From positions 1 through 45,590 of the forward strand of contig DXIW01000050.1 in the NCBI GenBank assembly GCA_019112625.1: a DNA stretch of 45,590 nt, read 5' to 3'. The position numbers and the translations under genes were made by a program. Shown here piece by piece: positions 24,135 through 31,744 of the stretch. The stretch comes from Candidatus Acutalibacter stercorigallinarum (lineage in GTDB: Bacteria; Bacillota; Clostridia; Oscillospirales; Acutalibacteraceae). How positions within the stretch are numbered: the first letter of the stretch is position 1; every line of letters begins with the position of its first letter. The notes beneath the pieces are model-generated. The model did not search any database. It was not told where the DNA came from and saw nothing but the letters and a program-made list of their open reading frames with translations.

Positions 24135-25136
24135 TCACACCCCGAAGAGGGTGCACGCCAGGGCGATGGCGCCGCCGATGAGGGCCACCAGGCCGAACAC
24201 CAGGCAGATCTTCACCTCGCTCCAGCCGCACATTTCGAAGTGGTGGTGGATGGGGCTCATTTTGAACAGGCGCTTGCCGTGGGTGGATTTGAAGTAGGTG
24301 ACCTGGAGCACCACGGAGAGGATCTCCGCCCAGTAGACCAGGCCCACGGGCAGCAGCAGGATGGGCATATCCAAGCCGAAGGCCAAAGCCCCCACCATGC
24401 CCCCTAAGAACAGGGAGCCCGTGTCCCCCATAAAGACCTTGGCCGGGTGCCAGTTCCACAGCAGGAAGCCCACGCACCCCGCGGCGGCGGCCAGGCCCAG
24501 GGCCGTGAGGCCCGTCATGGACAAGGCACCCGCGCACAGGGACAGGGCCAGGAACACGAAGAAGGACACGGTGGAGTTGAGGCCGTCGATACCGTCTGTA
24601 AAGTTCACCGCGTTTACAAGGCCCACCAGCACGATGGCCGCCAGGATGTAGTAGAACCAGCCCAGGTCCAGCTGGCCCACAAAGGGGATGGTGGTGGCGG
24701 TGGGCTCGCCGGCCAGGCCCAGGGACAGGAAATAGGCGGCGGCCACGGCGAACTGGAGCACCAGCTTCTGCTTTTCCGTAAGGCCCAGGTTCCGCTTTTT
24801 CAGGATGCTGATATAGTCGTCCATAAAGCCGATGGCCCCGAAGGCCACGGCCATGCCCAGGCCGGCAAAGACCTTCACCTTCATCAGGAAGGTCTCCTCC
24901 ACCCCCAGGGTGTAGAACACCGGCAGGCAGGCCATCATGGCCACGGCGATGCCCAGGATGAACATGAGGCCGCCCATGGTGGGGGTGCCCTGCTTGTTCT
25001 TGTGCCATTTGGGGCCCACCTCCCGGATGGTCTGGCCGAATTTCAGCTTGTGCAGCTCCGGGATGAGCCAGCGGCCCAGCAGGGCCGTGATGGCGAAGGA
25101 GGCCACGGTCACGGTGACGAATAGGATACTGTTCAT
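24135..25136 (-). CDS. mraY: Phospho-N-acetylmuramoyl-pentapeptide transferase (MraY)
   Basis: A 333-residue, ten-helix membrane enzyme attaching phospho-MurNAc-pentapeptide to undecaprenyl phosphate to make lipid I. GTPTMGGLMF (about 50), FMDDYI (about 108), NFTDGIDGLNS (about 178) and the HHHFE motif near the end supply the Mg and substrate site residues. The gene lies directly between the PBP gene and ftsW; murF, murE and murD, commonly neighbours, are absent. Confidence 0.97.
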   Translation of the reverse strand: MNSILFVTVTVASFAITALLGRWLIPELHKLKFGQTIREVGPKWHKNKQGTPTMGGLMFILGIAVAMMACLPVFYTLGVEETFLMKVKVFAGLGMAVAFGAIGFMDDYISILKKRNLGLTEKQKLVLQFAVAAAYFLSLGLAGEPTATTIPFVGQLDLGWFYYILAAIVLVGLVNAVNFTDGIDGLNSTVSFFVFLALSLCAGALSMTGLTALGLAAAAGCVGFLLWNWHPAKVFMGDTGSLFLGGMVGALAFGLDMPILLLPVGLVYWAEILSVVLQVTYFKSTHGKRLFKMSPIHHHFEMCGWSEVKICLVFGLVALIGGAIALACTLFGV

Positions 25137-25179
25137 TCCAAACCCCTCTTATCCTTGGTATTCCAGTGTTTGACCGGTG

Positions 25180-27522
25180 TTACGCGGTAGTCTCGGCGTT
25201 GGAGTTGTTCACAAAGGTCAAAGAGATGACGGTGCCCATGGGTACCTGCTCCCCTTCCTCCAACGCCTGGCTGGTGACAGTGGCGCCCTCCCCGGTGGAG
25301 CCGGAGACGCTGACCTGCAGGCCGCTGAGGGAGGCCACGTAGTTGGCGTTGACCAGGTCCAGGCCGGTGAAGTCGGGGACGGTGACCAGGGTGGAGGCCT
25401 CGTCGTAGCCGGAGGTGTAGAGCACCACCTGGCCGTCTTTGGGCACGGCCGTGCCGCTGGCGGGCACCTGCTGGGTGACGGCGATGGAGCCGTCGCTCTC
25501 ATCCCCCAGGACGGTATAGGAGAGGCCGGCCTCCTCCAGGACCGCGTAGGCCTGGTCCAGGGTCATGCCGGTGACGCTGGGGGCGGTGGTGTCCAGAAGC
25601 TCCGCCTCCTCCTCGTTGTACTGGGCCTCCACCCCCAGGTAGGGCAGGACCTCCTCCATAATCTTGGCGAAGATGGGACCGGCTACGGCGTTGCCGCCGT
25701 TCAGGTTGCCGTTATTCACATAGTCGGGCTCGTCGAAGAACACCAGCAGGGCGTACTTGGGGTCCTCCGCCGGGGCGAAGCCGCAGTAGGAGGCGATATA
25801 CTGCATGCCCTTGGATTTGTCCTCGTTGTACTGGGCGATCTTCTCGGTGGTGCCGGTCTTGCCGGCGATGCGGTAGCCCGCCACGTAGCCGCCGGTGGCG
25901 GAGCCGCTCTCCACGTTGTACTGGAGGATGTCGATGATGGCCCGGGAGGTCTCCGAGCTTACCACCTGGCGGCGGTAGCTGGTGTCGGCGGTGGAGACGA
26001 TGTTGCCGTCGCTGTCCAGGATGCGGTCCACCACGTGGGGCTGCACCAGGTAGCCCCCGTTGGCGATGGCACAGGCAGCGGTGAGCATATGGACGGGGGT
26101 AATGCTAAAGTTCTGGCCGAAGGATTCCACCGCCAGGTCCGCGGGGACGGCGGCCATGGATTCCTCGCTGTGGAGCAGGGTGGCGGCCTCGCCGGGGAGG
26201 TCGATGCCGGTGGAGGTGGTCATGCCGAAGGCCTCCCGGTATTTACAGAAGATATCGGCCCCCAGGAGCTGGCCGATGTGGATCATCCAGGGGTTGCAGG
26301 AGTTGTAGATGCCGGCGGCGAAGGTCTCCAGGCCGTGGCCCGTCTCCTTCCAGCAGTCGATGCCGTTCTCCACGCCCTCCACAGGCATGTTGCCGGTGCA
26401 GGTGAAGGTGCTGTCCAGGGTGACCACGCCCTCCTCCAGGGCCATGGCGCCCACGCACATCTTGTACACGGAGCCGGGGTAGTAGGTGTCGGACACGGCC
26501 TTGTTGCGCCACTGGAGGTTGAGGGCCTGGTTGTACACCGCGTCCTCGTCAATGGTGAGCTCCTGGATGGCGTCCTGGTCTCCGCTGGCTTCGGCCAGGG
26601 CCAGCTCGTCCTCGATGTCCTCCTCCATGTCTGCCCGGACCTTGTCCAGGAGGGTCTCGTCCAGGACGGTGAAGGGGTCGTTGGGGTCGTAGTAGGGGTT
26701 GGTGGCCATGCCCAGGATGGCCCCGGTGTCCACGTCCATCAGCACGGCCACGGCGCCGTTTTGCACCATGTAGGTCTGAAGGCCCTCGGCCAGGTATTTC
26801 TCCAGGATGCTCTGGACGGTCTCGTCGATGGTGAGCACCAGGCTGTGGCCGTCCTCGGCCTCCACGTACTGCTCGTACTCGAAGGGCATGTCGGTGTTCC
26901 AGGCGTTGCGGGCGGAGATGAGCCGGCCCTCGGTGCCGCTGAGCTCCTCGTCGTAGTAGGTCTCTACCCCGCCCAGGCCCTGGCCGTCGGTGCCGGTGAA
27001 GCCCAGGATGTTGGAGGCCACGGTGCCGTAGGGGTAGTAGCGCTTGTAGTCGTCGATGAGGCGGATGCCGCTCTCGATCTTGTTGTCAGCTAAAAACTTG
27101 TTGATCTGGTCCCGGGTCTCGGTCTCCACCTGGCGCTTGAGCACGGTGTAGTAGGAGGAGCCGTCGCCGGTCTTTTCGTAGATGTCCTCCGCGTCCAGGC
27201 CCAGGATGGGGGCCAGGCCGTTTGATACGGTGCGGCGGAGGTCCTCGTCGTCGTAGAGGTAGGCGGGCTCCAGCACCACGGTCCACACGCTGGCGCTCTG
27301 GGCCAGGACCTTGGTGCCGGTGGCGTCGTAGATGGTGCCCCGCATGGCGGGCAGGGTGGTGCTGTGAAGGCTCTGGTTCAGGGCGGCGCTGCTCATGTCC
27401 TCGCCCCGGACGATCTGCCAGTAAAACAGGCTGCCCGCCGCCGCGCCGAATCCCAAAAAGACCAGGACCGCCGTGAGGACCAAGGCTTTGCGCCACATTT
27501 TTTCCCGTGTTCCCTTTGCCAA
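25180..27522 (-). CDS. Class B penicillin-binding protein with two PASTA domains (FtsI/SpoVD type)
   Basis: A 780-residue transpeptidase. An N-terminal membrane helix (about 11-33) precedes the dimerisation domain. The catalytic motifs are S351-V-Y-K354, S408-C-N410 and K555-T-G557. Two PASTA domains occupy about 646-704 and 714-772. This layout fits SpoVD (spore cortex) or PBP2b-like division enzymes; as the only class B PBP in this cluster it may serve septation. The start appears to be TTG at 27522, nine bases after AGGAGG. About 200 non-coding bases separate it from ftsL, so it may have its own promoter. Confidence 0.92.
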   Translation of the reverse strand: MAKGTREKMWRKALVLTAVLVFLGFGAAAGSLFYWQIVRGEDMSSAALNQSLHSTTLPAMRGTIYDATGTKVLAQSASVWTVVLEPAYLYDDEDLRRTVSNGLAPILGLDAEDIYEKTGDGSSYYTVLKRQVETETRDQINKFLADNKIESGIRLIDDYKRYYPYGTVASNILGFTGTDGQGLGGVETYYDEELSGTEGRLISARNAWNTDMPFEYEQYVEAEDGHSLVLTIDETVQSILEKYLAEGLQTYMVQNGAVAVLMDVDTGAILGMATNPYYDPNDPFTVLDETLLDKVRADMEEDIEDELALAEASGDQDAIQELTIDEDAVYNQALNLQWRNKAVSDTYYPGSVYKMCVGAMALEEGVVTLDSTFTCTGNMPVEGVENGIDCWKETGHGLETFAAGIYNSCNPWMIHIGQLLGADIFCKYREAFGMTTSTGIDLPGEAATLLHSEESMAAVPADLAVESFGQNFSITPVHMLTAACAIANGGYLVQPHVVDRILDSDGNIVSTADTSYRRQVVSSETSRAIIDILQYNVESGSATGGYVAGYRIAGKTGTTEKIAQYNEDKSKGMQYIASYCGFAPAEDPKYALLVFFDEPDYVNNGNLNGGNAVAGPIFAKIMEEVLPYLGVEAQYNEEEAELLDTTAPSVTGMTLDQAYAVLEEAGLSYTVLGDESDGSIAVTQQVPASGTAVPKDGQVVLYTSGYDEASTLVTVPDFTGLDLVNANYVASLSGLQVSVSGSTGEGATVTSQALEEGEQVPMGTVISLTFVNNSNAETTA

Positions 27523-27562
27523 GGCAACGCACCTCCTATCGAAAAGCCTGAAAGCGTAAAAT

Positions 27563-27588
27563 GAGAGTCAAGATCACTCTTGGCTCTC
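27563..27588. repeat. Imperfect 11-bp inverted repeat upstream of the PBP gene
   Basis: GAGAGTCAAGA (27563-27573) and TCTTGGCTCTC (27578-27588) pair with one mismatch around TCAC. It lies about 40 bases upstream of the TTG start inside the otherwise empty stretch 27523-27724. A second weaker pairing, CCCAGG with CCTGGG, lies at about 27625-27650. It could be an operator or a leader hairpin. Confidence 0.5.
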
Positions 27589-27724
27589 CTCCCGCAAAAA
27601 CACCCCGTTCTATCTGTATTCCCCAGGCATACCCCATATACCCTGGGACTTGGGATACCGCAAAACCTGCCGGAACGCGAACAGCGCGGCCGGCAGCCCG
27701 GCAGCGCTTGCTGCGTGCACCCTA

Positions 27725-28231
27725 TTAGGCGAACCAGGAGCGGACCGTGTTCCACAGCCGGCCCAGCAGGGAGGGCTCCTCCACCTGCTGCACCACGGTG
27801 CCCTGGTCCTCCTGGGCCACGTTGATGTAGGTGACCTGGCTGCCGCTGACCTTTTCCATGCCCAGGCTGGCGGCGTACTCCTCCACTTGGGCGCCGGTCA
27901 TCTTCTGGGCGGCGGCCATGTTCAGCTGGATCTCCAGGCTCTCGGCCTCGGCCAGGGCCTGGCTGGTCTGGTTGATCTCCTCGGTGAGCTCGGTGAGCTG
28001 CACCTGGGAATAGATGACGGTCATAACAGTGGCCATGATGCCCGCGAACAGCACTGCCGCCACCGCCAGGCGGAAGGGGTTCCGCTTGGGGCGGGCGTTG
28101 CGCTTTAACTCCCGCTGGGGGAGCTCCACCACGTTCTGCTTCTTCCCGGGCTGGCGCTCCCTCTCCGGGGAATGGGCAGGGGCAGCGGTGTGTTCCTGGA
28201 AGCGGGTGAAGTCGTAGGCGTGCGAATACAT
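27725..28231 (-). CDS. ftsL: FtsL-like septum protein
   Basis: A 168-residue bitopic protein: a charged cytoplasmic region (1-48), one membrane helix (about 50-72, FRLAVAAVLFAGIMATVMTV), then a coiled-coil/leucine-heptad stretch (SQVQLTELTEEINQTSQALAEAE). This is the architecture of FtsL, which with DivIC/FtsB and FtsQ activates FtsW and its PBP. Identification rests on topology and position between rsmH and the class B PBP, since FtsL sequences are poorly conserved. ATG 28231 is used; TTG at 28237, better spaced from GAGGG, is an alternative. Confidence 0.8.
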   Translation of the reverse strand: MYSHAYDFTRFQEHTAAPAHSPERERQPGKKQNVVELPQRELKRNARPKRNPFRLAVAAVLFAGIMATVMTVIYSQVQLTELTEEINQTSQALAEAESLEIQLNMAAAQKMTGAQVEEYAASLGMEKVSGSQVTYINVAQEDQGTVVQQVEEPSLLGRLWNTVRSWFA

Positions 28232-28356
28232 GGCCAAAATCCATTCCCTCTCTTTCTTCTGTGTTCCCGTGTGTATGGTCAGCCGTGGGGGCGCTGGCGG
28301 CCTGCCTGGCCGCCCCCCCGGCTGCTGCCGGAGCCGCGCCCGCCACGGATGCTGTC

Positions 28357-29292
28357 TTAGGATTGCTCCAGCTTTTCGATAACCCGCAGCCGCGCGCTGC
28401 GGGCCCGGGGATTGTCCTGGAGCTCTTGCTCCCCGGGGGCCAGGCCCTTTTTGTACACCAGCCTCCCCTGGGGCTTCCGGCCGCAGACACACACCGGGAA
28501 GCCCTTGGGGCAGACGCAGCCCTGGCACCATTCGTTCATCTGGCGCTTCACGATCCGGTCCTCCAGGGAGTGGAAGGTGATGACCGCCAGCCGGCCGCCG
28601 GGCTTTAGGAGCCCGAAGCCTGCCTGCAGGCCCTCCTGTAAGCGGTCCAGCTCGCCGTTGACGGCGATGCGCAGGGCCTGGAAGGTCTTGCGGGCCGGAT
28701 GGCCCTCCCCCCGCCGCACTGCGGCGGGGACGGAGGCCTTGATGATCTCTGCCAGTTGGAAGGTGGTCTCGATGGGCGCCTGTTCCCGGGCCTGGCAGAT
28801 GCCCCGGGCGATGCGCGCCGCGCTTTTATCCTCCCCATATTGGAGGATGATGCGGGCCAGCTCCTCCTGGGACAGGGTGTTCACCAAGTCCTTCGCGGAG
28901 GCGCCCTGCTGGCTCATGCGCATATCCAGCGGCGCGTCGTGATGGTAGGAGAACCCGCGCTCCGGGGTATCCAGCTGGTAGGAGGATACCCCGATGTCCA
29001 AGAGCACGCCGTCCGCCTGGTCGATCCCACGCTCCCGGGCCAGCTCCCCCATGCAGCTGAAGTTCCCGTGGACGATCGTGGAATTGGGATAGCCCCGCAG
29101 GCGTTCCCCGGCGGCCCGGATGGCGTCCGGGTCCTGGTCGATGGACAGCAGCCTCCCCGTGGTCAGCCGCTGCAGGATGGCCTCTGAGTGGCCTCCGCCG
29201 CCCAAAGTGCCGTCGATATAGGTTCCCTCTGGCCGGATGGCCAGGGCGTTTATGGTCTCTTCGAATAAGACCGGCTTGTGGTTGAATTCCAT
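28357..29292 (-). CDS. rsmH: 16S rRNA (cytosine1402-N4)-methyltransferase RsmH (MraW)
   Basis: A 311-residue SAM-dependent methyltransferase modifying C1402 in the ribosomal P site. N-terminal HKPVLFEETINAL, the SAM-binding YIDGTLGGGGHSEAIL (about 20-35) and DIGVSSYQLD are family hallmarks. Second gene of the division cluster, 12 bases after mraZ. Confidence 0.97.
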   Translation of the reverse strand: MEFNHKPVLFEETINALAIRPEGTYIDGTLGGGGHSEAILQRLTTGRLLSIDQDPDAIRAAGERLRGYPNSTIVHGNFSCMGELARERGIDQADGVLLDIGVSSYQLDTPERGFSYHHDAPLDMRMSQQGASAKDLVNTLSQEELARIILQYGEDKSAARIARGICQAREQAPIETTFQLAEIIKASVPAAVRRGEGHPARKTFQALRIAVNGELDRLQEGLQAGFGLLKPGGRLAVITFHSLEDRIVKRQMNEWCQGCVCPKGFPVCVCGRKPQGRLVYKKGLAPGEQELQDNPRARSARLRVIEKLEQS

Positions 29293-29304
29293 AACGCCGC
29301 CGCC

Positions 29305-29724
29305 TTAGAAGTCCAAGAGGTTCATGGAGGCCTCGATGGCCTCGTCGGTCTGGCTGGCGTTGTAGTCGTTCCAGCGCTGGGTGTCCCAGATCTCGGCCCG
29401 CACCGCGGCGCCGATGACGGTGACGTCCTTTTCCAGGCCCGCGTGGTCCCGCAGGCTTTGGGGGATGAGGATGCGCCCCTGCTTGTCCGGCTCTACCTCG
29501 GCGGCGCCGGAGAAGAAGTACCGCTGGATGCCTTTGCCCTGGGCCAAGGGGATGGCGGAGACCTTCTCCACCAGCTTGTCCCACTGGGCGCTGGAAAGCA
29601 CAAAAAGGCAGCCGTCGAGGCCCTTGCAGACGTAAAACTTGTCGCCCAGGTCCTCGCGGAATTTGGAGGGCACGGTGACCCGGCCCTTTTGGTCCATATT
29701 ATGTTGATACTCGCCTGTCAACAT
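29305..29724 (-). CDS. mraZ: Transcriptional regulator MraZ
   Basis: A 139-residue protein of two SpoVT/AbrB-like halves with the duplicated DxxGR motif: MDQKGRVTVPSKFR (about 10-23) and PDKQGRILIPQSLR. MraZ rings bind TGGGN repeats upstream of their own operon and control the division cluster. Matching TGGGG boxes lie at its promoter. The ATG at 29724 gives the normal length; the longer in-frame extension is upstream leader. Confidence 0.96.
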   Translation of the reverse strand: MLTGEYQHNMDQKGRVTVPSKFREDLGDKFYVCKGLDGCLFVLSSAQWDKLVEKVSAIPLAQGKGIQRYFFSGAAEVEPDKQGRILIPQSLRDHAGLEKDVTVIGAAVRAEIWDTQRWNDYNASQTDEAIEASMNLLDF

Positions 29725-29822
29725 AACTGTCTTTCCTTTCCAGCTGGCAGGTGGGAGAACCCTGTCGCCGGCCGGGGTTTTTGGCCCCAAGCTGGCCTAT
29801 TGTGACACTTCGTGGAACAATT

Positions 29823-29868
29823 CCCCACGATTCCCCACCTGATGCCTATAATTATAGACGAATCCCCA
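29823..29868 (-). promoter_or_regulatory. MraZ operator boxes
   Basis: On the minus strand two TGGGG boxes, complements of 29833-29837 and 29823-29827, are separated by exactly five bases (AATCG), the spacing known for MraZ sites. A third TGGGG (29864-29868) lies between -35 and -10. Binding would block or modulate the promoter at 29851-29879. Confidence 0.7.
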
Positions 29869-29879
29869 CGGAAAAGCAA
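29851..29879 (-). promoter_or_regulatory. SigA-type promoter of the mraZ division operon
   Basis: Minus strand: TTGCTT (29874-29879), 17 bases, TATAAT (29851-29856). Transcription would start near 29845, about 120 bases before mraZ. Confidence 0.7.
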
Positions 29880-29943
29880 CCGCAAAAAAACTGAAAATCC
29901 GCGCAAATACTGGGGCGAAGGTATGTTCGAAACTATATTGTGG

Positions 29944-29981
29944 GAACAAAAATTCCCCTCACAATATCTTGTGAGGGGAAT
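29944..29981 (-). terminator. Terminator after the coiled-coil protein gene
   Basis: A perfect 13-bp stem, ATTCCCCTCACAA (29952-29964) with its complement (29969-29981), four-base loop, and five T on the minus strand. It separates the rsmD-coaD operon from mraZ. Confidence 0.9.
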
Positions 29982-30025
29982 CGGGGAAAAATATTTTTCT
30001 GTGAGATTTTGCTAAGATTCATTTC

Positions 30026-30505
30026 TCAACTTTGTAAGTTACGCTGAGAAGCCTTGATGCTCTGCCGGGTCTTGCGCAGCTCGGCCAGCTGCTCGGAAAG
30101 GGACTCGTCGGCGCGGCGCATCAGGTCGTCCACATAGTCGGAGCTGGCCTTGCGCATCTCCTTGAACTTCTGCTGGGCCTGGGCGATGAGCTCGTTGGCC
30201 TTCTGCTGGGCCTGGCGGACGATCTCGTCCTGGTTGACCATGGCCTTGGCTTTCTCCTCGGCCACGCGGACGATGGTCTCAGCCTCCCGGTTGGCCTCGT
30301 TGATGATCTGGGTGCGGTCGGCTACGATGGCCTTGGCCTGGCGCACCTCCGCGGGGATCTCCTCTTTGATCTCGTCCAGGATCTGCCGGACCTCGTCCCC
30401 GTCCACAAATACTTTGCCTGCGGAAAGGGGCATTTTCCAGCCCTTGTCCAGCACGTCGTACATCTCGTCGATCAGATCCTCGATAGTCGCCTGATTGTTG
30501 CTCAT
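30026..30505 (-). CDS. Coiled-coil protein, DivIVA/ATP-synthase-b-like
   Basis: A 159-residue protein, almost wholly helical. Residues about 50-150 are Glu/Lys/Ala/Gln-rich with heptads (IPAEVRQAKAIVADRTQIINEANREAE), preceded by a short N-terminal domain with GKVFVDGDEV. No membrane helix. Similar proteins beside coaD in clostridia are annotated as ATPase or DivIVA-domain proteins; the real role is unknown. Likely third gene of the rsmD-coaD transcription unit, ended by the terminator at 29944-29981. The preceding gap contains three tandem TTAGAA-like hexamers (about 30546-30562). Confidence 0.75.
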   Translation of the reverse strand: MSNNQATIEDLIDEMYDVLDKGWKMPLSAGKVFVDGDEVRQILDEIKEEIPAEVRQAKAIVADRTQIINEANREAETIVRVAEEKAKAMVNQDEIVRQAQQKANELIAQAQQKFKEMRKASSDYVDDLMRRADESLSEQLAELRKTRQSIKASQRNLQS

Positions 30506-30581
30506 GATCCAACTCGTTCCTTTCTTCTGCTTTCGCTGATGGAGATAGAATTAGAATTAGAATGTTGTATAGACCAGGGTG

Positions 30582-31073
30582 TTATGGCCGCTTGCACAGC
30601 CGGTCCTTGATCGTGTCTAAGATACAGGGGGGCACGAAGTGGGAGATGTCCCCGCCGAAGCCCGCCACTTGCTTTACCATGCTGGAGCTCAGGAACATGT
30701 TCTCGGCACTGGTGGAGAGGAACATGGTCTCCAGCTCTGGGTTCAGCTTTTTATTGGTGAGGGCCTGCTGGAATTCGTACTCGAAGTCGGACATGGCCCG
30801 GAGCCCCTTGATGATGACCATGGCGCCCCGGCGCTTGGCGTAGTCGGCCAGAAGGCCCTCCACCCGGTCCACCTCTACGTTCTGCAGCCCCTCGGCCTCG
30901 ATGACCCGGCGCAGGAGCTCCATGCGCTCCTCCACGGAGAAGCTGAAGTGCTTGGCCGGGTTGACCGGCACGCCCACGATGATCCGGTCGAAGAGGCGGC
31001 TGGCCCGGCTGATGATGTCCAGGTGGCCGATGGTCACCGGGTCGAAGCTGCCCGGGCAGATGGCTGTCCTCAT
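30582..31073 (-). CDS. coaD: Phosphopantetheine adenylyltransferase (CoaD)
   Basis: A 163-residue nucleotidyltransferase for the penultimate step of CoA synthesis. GSFDPVTIGHLDII (8-21) carries the TxGH ATP motif, and SSSMVKQVAGFGGDI near the C-terminus is the second ATP-binding region. Follows rsmD by 31 bases, the common Firmicute pairing. Confidence 0.97.
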   Translation of the reverse strand: MRTAICPGSFDPVTIGHLDIISRASRLFDRIIVGVPVNPAKHFSFSVEERMELLRRVIEAEGLQNVEVDRVEGLLADYAKRRGAMVIIKGLRAMSDFEYEFQQALTNKKLNPELETMFLSTSAENMFLSSSMVKQVAGFGGDISHFVPPCILDTIKDRLCKRP

Positions 31074-31104
31074 GTGTCCCTCTCCCCTCTCGCGCGCTGC
31101 CGCC

Positions 31105-31653
31105 TTACCCCTGGGCCCCTTGGGCCAGGTAGGTGGTCAGCATGATTTTGCCGTAGCGGTACTCCCGGTATTTGCGGAAGGGCCCGGCCTCCTCCGGCAG
31201 GGCCTCGTCCCTGGGGTGCTCGCACACCAGGATGCCCCCGGGGTTCATGGCCCCGGCCGCCAGGGGCAGGGCCTGCTCCAAAAGGCCGGAGCGGAAGGGC
31301 GGGTCGAGGAAGGCCACGTCGAACTTCTCCCGCGTACTGCGGAGGTAGGCGGCGAAATCCGACTGGACCACCCGGGCGCTGTCCTGAAAGCCGCAGGCCT
31401 TGATGTTCCGCTCCACCACCCGGATGGAATCCCGGGACAGGTCTACGAACACGGCCTGGGCCGCGCCCCTGCTGAGGGCCTCCAGGCCGATCTGCCCGGA
31501 GCCGGCGAACAGGTCCAGAAACCGCCGGCCCTCCAGCTGGAACTGGAGGATGGTGAACAGGGACTCTTTGACCCGGTCTGTGGTGGGGCGGACCTGCTCG
31601 CCCTCCAGGGCGGACAGCTTTTTGCCCCGCTTCGAGCCTGTGATGATACGCAT
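31105..31653 (-). CDS. rsmD: 16S rRNA (guanine966-N2)-methyltransferase RsmD
   Basis: A 182-residue Rossmann methyltransferase acting on the small ribosomal subunit. MRIITGSKRGKKL, RPTTDRVKESLFTIL, LDLFAGSGQIGLEALSRG (SAM site, about 46-63) and the catalytic DPPF motif are family signatures. GGAG lies eight bases before the ATG; a near-consensus promoter is at 31687-31715. Confidence 0.96.
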   Translation of the reverse strand: MRIITGSKRGKKLSALEGEQVRPTTDRVKESLFTILQFQLEGRRFLDLFAGSGQIGLEALSRGAAQAVFVDLSRDSIRVVERNIKACGFQDSARVVQSDFAAYLRSTREKFDVAFLDPPFRSGLLEQALPLAAGAMNPGGILVCEHPRDEALPEEAGPFRKYREYRYGKIMLTTYLAQGAQG

Positions 31654-31686
31654 GGCAAAACTCCAAAAAGGTTTCAGATTCGCTTT

Positions 31687-31715
31687 ATTATCCCATTATT
31701 CGGCGAATATGTCAA
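31687..31715 (-). promoter_or_regulatory. SigA-type promoter of rsmD-coaD
   Basis: Minus strand: TTGACA (31710-31715), 17 bases, GATAAT (31687-31692), 33 bases before the rsmD ATG. Confidence 0.8.
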
Positions 31716-31744
31716 CTGTTCCGGGCAATTTCTCCGCCAAAACC

